A stretch of 64,000 nt of DNA from the NCBI GenBank assembly GCA_036971715.1, contig JAVHJL010000004.1:3410001-3474000 (forward strand), given 5' to 3'. Source of the stretch: Arthrobotrys musiformis. Taxonomy: Eukaryota > Ascomycota > Orbiliomycetes > Orbiliales > Orbiliaceae. Shown in pieces: positions 60,197 to 64,000 of this stretch. Position 1 is the stretch's first letter, and each line of letters begins with the position of its first letter. The translations under genes were made by a program, and so were the position numbers. The notes under the pieces are model-generated. The model saw only the letters and a program-made list of their open reading frames with translations. It searched no databases and was not told the DNA's origin.

Positions 60197-60397
60197 TTAC
60201 TTAGCCTCTCTGCGGAGCAAGACGCCGATGTTTCCGATGCACTCCTTAAGATTGTATTTTACTTGATTCATAGTAGCTCCGTGGGAGTCGAATGGGGCCT
60301 TTTGTTTATCGCCCTCAATGATTGCTCGAGAAACATCACTCCAGCTGTTTTGAAGCGCTACCATATTATTATCCCATTGTGGCGTCTGGGTAAGAGA
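60197..60397 (-). pseudogene. possible 3' exon of a decayed gene, unknown function
   Basis: A minus-strand frame of about 65 codons, including NSWSDVSRAIIEGDKQKAPF and NLKECIGNIGVLLRREAK before the TAA stop, looks like genuine protein sequence and not low-complexity. It has no ATG at its start but is preceded by TTACCCAG, a plausible acceptor. No matching upstream exon is visible, and the upstream DNA (60445-60592) is occupied by repeat-family motifs. No family is recognised. Either the rest of the gene is lost or its exons are unrecognised. Confidence 0.3.
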
Positions 60398-60444
60398 CCG
60401 CAATATTCCAAAAATTGACTAATACCGTACCGGTATATACCTCT

Positions 60445-60592
60445 ACCTGGTCTTGTTCCTAGACGTCACAAAGCGGGTCGGTATATATATCCAAGTCCAC
60501 TCTACTTTCAAAATGCAACACCTGTTGCAGTATAATAGTAACATAGTCAACGTGTGGCACCTGTGGGAGGCAGGGTACGAGACTAGTCAACA
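60445..60592. repeat. inverted repeat pair of the ACGAGAC family
   Basis: CCTGGTCTTGTTCCTAG near 60447-60462 and CAGGGTACGAGACTAG near 60571-60586 are imperfect inverted copies about 110 bp apart. The right side also repeats AGTCAACRTGTG twice. Confidence 0.5.
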
Positions 60593-61838
60593 TGTGTTCT
60601 GGCTAGTTGCATAGAATAAAATCAATATTGTAAATCGAACAATATTAGTCCTAACATGCACATGTATCTGCGCATGCATCGAAGGACAGTTGTAGGGCTG
60701 AAGAAGTTCTCGTTGGTCCGACAAGGATGCTGATTAGGACCCCAGCCAGCTGAAGCTATATTGGCGAGGGATATAGTATATACCCTAGCATGCAGGCGAG
60801 CTGCATTGATAAACCGACCTCTCATTGGGCCGGAATTCGGGCTCGGGTCGCTTAGAAGTCTGGTGGAAGAAAAGGGTCATGAGCACTGTGAAAGATACTG
60901 AACCCTGGTGTGTCGGGAGCCATGGCGCCATACCATGATAGATACCTTGAGGATGGCTTGAACTTCAGTGTTCTCGGTTCTGGCCTGTAACTATTCTTGT
61001 GATATAGTTTTGCTGCACAATGGAATTTTAGCGAACTGTTGTAATTTGCATGACATGTTCTAGGTGAGTCGTTCTACAATTTTCCAACCTCCCAAGAATG
61101 GATATCCCTCACTCACTACCTCGAGCCCCTAGTATAGTTGGTACCCTTTTTAGCCTTCTGGTTCTTCTTCTTCTTTCTTTCTTTTTTTTAAAAAAGAATA
61201 TCAAGTAGATCTAAGTCCTAATGTTCGATGTTCGCTATAAAGAAGAAAAACAAAGAGAGGAATAAGAGCGAATTCATCAAAGGGTTCGAAGCTTCTCTCA
61301 TGATACTGGTCGTTGCTCTGAATTATAATATTATTGAAGCTCGGAACCAACCGAAAACCCCCTGCGCGTATACTCTAGATCTACCGGCACTGGACCTCGA
61401 GGCTACGAATTTTCCACCTAACAGATGCAAATATGCAGGCCACGCGTACGTGCTGCTCAAATTAAACGGCTCGCATTTAGGATAATCTATCCGCTGTAGA
61501 ATCTTAAAGGGCAAATATTGATGCACGAATTGATTTTCTGCGAAATATTAATCCTTGTCTGCGGGGAAACCCTTGTCACTTTATCTACATTTATGTATAT
61601 ACATGTACGTATGCACGACATGAATTCTGTTTTACACCACCCAAAATGAAAAGCAGCAAAGGGGATCGGAGTATTTTTTTTATGATATGATATCAGTGTC
61701 GCTTATTGGATATGTGCTGATCATGATATATGAATATTATTCAGCTCTTCAGGGGGTATCCCTTCAAAAGTACTTTTCGAATGGTGATATAACTTTTTAC
61801 CCTACATCATGCGCACCTCGTTAGGTTATAAAAATGGC

Positions 61839-61889
61839 ATAACCTGGTCTCATACCCGGCTGGGTGAGGCTGGGAACGAGACCAGTTAT
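61839..61889. repeat. 51-bp imperfect palindrome
   Basis: Left arm ATAACCTGGTCTCATACCC and right arm GGGAACGAGACCAGTTAT pair over about 20 bp with a loop near 61861-61868. It is the most complete member of the motif family. Confidence 0.75.
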
Positions 61890-62044
61890 AATGCTATGAT
61901 GGCATATATTCTCCTCGGAGATTTAGTGAACATGCAATTGAGATCGAATGACGTCTGTACAGCTCTAAGTGTAATTTCTCTTTAAGAGACTGTGCATGGA
62001 GAATACTAAGGTCTAACTGGCCGAAGGCGAGTACGAGTGGGCTG

Positions 62045-62113
62045 GTCTCGTAGTAATCAGGAGTGGATGCGTGTCCACACGGGTGGGAACCCGCGCCGTG
62101 TCTGGTTTACGAG
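62045..62113. repeat. nested inverted repeat
   Basis: TCTCGTA (62045-62051) pairs with TACGAGA (62107-62113), and inside it ACACGG (62077-62082) pairs with CCGTGT (62096-62101). It is GC-richer than its surroundings. Confidence 0.5.
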
Positions 62114-62775
62114 ATCAATGCGTGTGCATATGTACCAATTCGATCTCGGGCACCTATAACGGCATCTATAGAGAAAGCCTTATAGGGACACCAGTTGCTG
62201 ACTGTATGGCCATGGTCCAGCTCCGTAGACAAGGTCGGCTATACTAGAGGGGCTCACTTACCCATATATGTATAGGGCTGGACCGGGCTGCTAGGAGGAT
62301 CTCAAGGAACCAGTGCCTGGCCAGCTGGGTTTGAGGCTGCTCGGAGGGATATTTGCATATAGAGGTTTGTGCATATACAACTGTGTGTGGCCGGTTGGTC
62401 CGGAAGAGCTCGCTCCCTAGCTACAAGGCTCTATGGATTGAGTGCCTTTTCATGCGCTATGTGTTCGGGTGATATTATGATGTCAACGAGCCTCGAAGCG
62501 ATGCATTGATGCTGGCCTTGTCTCTTCGGGGAAATAGCCAGGGTTCTGTATATTTATATTACCGATGTCAAAGTCAACTGACCGAATATCCCTCCTTGAT
62601 CAGGCCACCAAGCTTAGGATCATATCTCACTGCGTTGGTCTTTGCGGCTACTTGAACATCGGGCACCATTGAGAAAATCGGTTTCAAGGTTTCTGCTCAC
62701 CACTTTGATTGATATAAGCATGAGAGCAATAGTACAACCACATATGCATTAAACACCACACAATTGATATGATCT

Positions 62776-62800
62776 GATATGATATGATATGATATTCATC
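62776..62800. repeat. (GATAT)5 microsatellite
   Basis: Five consecutive GATAT units in AT-rich DNA. Confidence 0.85.
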
Positions 62801-63487
62801 CAACCGATGCCTCGTCAAGGTTAAAACGCCTGCTATGAATAATAGCAAATGCAATCAAGCATCACACCCCAGAGCCAACTCGCTAAGAATAAAAGAGGAT
62901 ATGTACATGAAGAAAACTCCTGCTGCCTTCAAGACAATGAACGCCAATGTGAGTATACCCCGCGTAGGTATGCAATATATGTCATAAAAAATAAAAAAAT
63001 AAAAATAAAACAGACAAGAGGGCGCCAAAAGCCCGATGCACTAAGGTGCAAGCCTGGGCGATCACATTGTAACTCCCCAGCATAGGAAGCTGCAATATAC
63101 TCAAGTCCAGGTGTCCAGCCGCTTCACTCAGTATTTGTACAAGGGTCTATGTTTTGGGACGTCGACTCGATCGTCCTAAAGCGGACGTTCGGAGTCTTCC
63201 CTCCATATCGCCTTCAACGTGAGGTACCAGTGTCTATTTCTCAAATACCAAAAGCCAAATATCATAAATGTCTATTATCGGGGTGGGCCGTTAGGGATAT
63301 GTGAAAGACATTTTGATGCTGATAGACTGAGGACCCTCGGAAGGGAGTTGTATCGAACGTCTGCTGATCAACATGGGAAGATCAAATGATCGGCCTGTTA
63401 ATAATAGGCGGAAAAACCTGGCGACTCCCTTCACCGATTGTATTAAATATACCGGCGATATCTGGTTGCGTTTTTTGGTTGTAGCAT

Positions 63488-64000
63488 TTACTTCCGCGAT
63501 CTCAATGACCTTCCAGATGGTTTCTTAACCACGGGGGTAGAGCTAGTTACCGAAGTAGATGTGATTGTTGTTTTCCCCTTTACTACCTTCGGTTTGGAAA
63601 CGGCGACGAGTGGCTTCATGGTGGGAACGGCTGACCCAGGCGTTCTTGTTATTGTGGACGCAATAGTTCGAAGAGCGGTTGGGCCCGGCGTAGGCACACT
63701 AGGGCCGATAGGTTTGCTTGTTGAGGCCAGTTTGTTTTTGAGTGCTGGCATTGATTTCGAGAAAGGAACAGTCTTGACAGGCGATGATGCGGGGAATGGG
63801 GAATTGAATGTTTGAGGCGGGGATGTTCTCGGGATGAGTTTGATGGTTGACTTTGGAGCAATTGCACGTGGTGGGGAGGATGATTTCATAGGCGATAGCG
63901 GACGAGGGGCTTCTCTCATCCTAACTGGCTCCGAAGACTTGACTGGAGACAATGCACGTTTTTTAGCCACCTTAAGAGGCGAATCCGGTCGTGGAGGACC
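63488..64000 (-). CDS. C-terminal part of a Ser/Pro/Lys-rich protein (truncated at right edge)
   Basis: The minus-strand frame is open from the window edge to TAA at 63488, giving at least 170 residues. It is rich in Ser, Pro, Thr and Lys and carries repeated cyclin-dependent-kinase-type motifs: DSPLK, LSPVK, LSPMK and SSPVK, besides IPRTSPP. It ends in KKPSGRSLRSRK, a basic tail. No folded domain is visible. Such tails occur in chromatin, spindle and cell-cycle proteins, but I cannot name this one. The upstream part lies outside the window and no intron is needed within the visible part. There is no reason to start at the internal ATG at 63970, because the frame continues through it. Confidence 0.7.
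   Translation of the reverse strand, partial: GPPRPDSPLKVAKKRALSPVKSSEPVRMREAPRPLSPMKSSSPPRAIAPKSTIKLIPRTSPPQTFNSPFPASSPVKTVPFSKSMPALKNKLASTSKPIGPSVPTPGPTALRTIASTITRTPGSAVPTMKPLVAVSKPKVVKGKTTITSTSVTSSTPVVKKPSGRSLRSRK

Larger units (their letters stand above)
58974..63487. other. intergenic region with palindromic repeat motifs
   Basis: About 4.5 kb without a complete gene. It contains several members of the ACGAGACCAG/CTGGTCTCGT motif family (59179-59204, 60445-60592, 61839-61889, about 62041-62051), a perfect 61839-61889 hairpin candidate, a GATAT microsatellite and a possible gene relic at 60197-60397. The ORFs at 59862-60160 and 61228-61485 are not convincing. Confidence 0.4.

Noticed and set aside
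62045..62113. tRNA-like hairpin of about 70 nt with 7-bp closing stem
   Set aside because: No T-loop or anticodon arm at the right positions on either strand; kept only as an inverted repeat.
1..64000. CRISPR array, rRNA operon or intact transposon
   Set aside because: No regularly spaced repeats, rRNA-like sequence, or reverse-transcriptase or transposase motifs were seen.

Overview
The window is nuclear DNA of a filamentous ascomycete fungus (Pezizomycotina). Genes are split by short introns of about 55-85 nt with GTRNGT donors and CTAAC or CTGAC branch sites. The recognisable proteins are fungal: a Rim15/Greatwall-type kinase, the HapB CCAAT-binding subunit, signal peptidase subunit Spc2, ER membrane complex subunit Emc3 and a long fungal-type tyrosinase. 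The Rim15 N-terminal region reads like Leotiomycete orthologues as I remember them, but the class is an inference.

Layout. 1-588 (+): 3' end of a membrane protein truncated by the left edge. 1161-1960 (+): spc2, 3 exons. 2295-3427 (-): emc3, 6 exons, convergent with spc2. 3770-5458 (-): polytopic membrane protein of unknown function. 8631-15884 (-): a 5-exon, about 2335-residue Rim15 kinase with PAS domain, zinc-finger-like motif, split AGC kinase domain, degenerate receiver and a long repetitive proline-rich tail. 37011-38204 (-): hapB/HAP2, probably with an intron in its 5' leader. 56303-58973 (+): 8-exon tyrosinase with an apparent one-base frameshift in exon 1. 63488-64000 (-): C-terminal end of a protein rich in SPxK motifs, cut by the right edge.

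Gene density is low. About 21 kb (15.9-37.0 kb), 18 kb (38.2-56.3 kb) and 4.5 kb (59.0-63.5 kb) hold no gene I can name, only AT-rich sequence, simple repeats, short questionable ORFs and a few possible gene relics. A short motif, GTACGAGACCAG and its complement, recurs around the tyrosinase gene between 54.7 and 62.1 kb, in places as an inverted repeat, and may mark a small palindromic repeat family.

Functional links are loose. Spc2 and Emc3 both serve protein processing or insertion at the ER and are convergent neighbours. Rim15 (nutrient signalling and quiescence) and HapB (respiration and nitrogen/iron transcription) are both metabolic regulators, but 21 kb apart. No CRISPR array, convincing tRNA/rRNA gene or intact transposon was found. 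Intron coordinates are my own calls from splice signals, reading phase and remembered family sequences; transcript data were not available.
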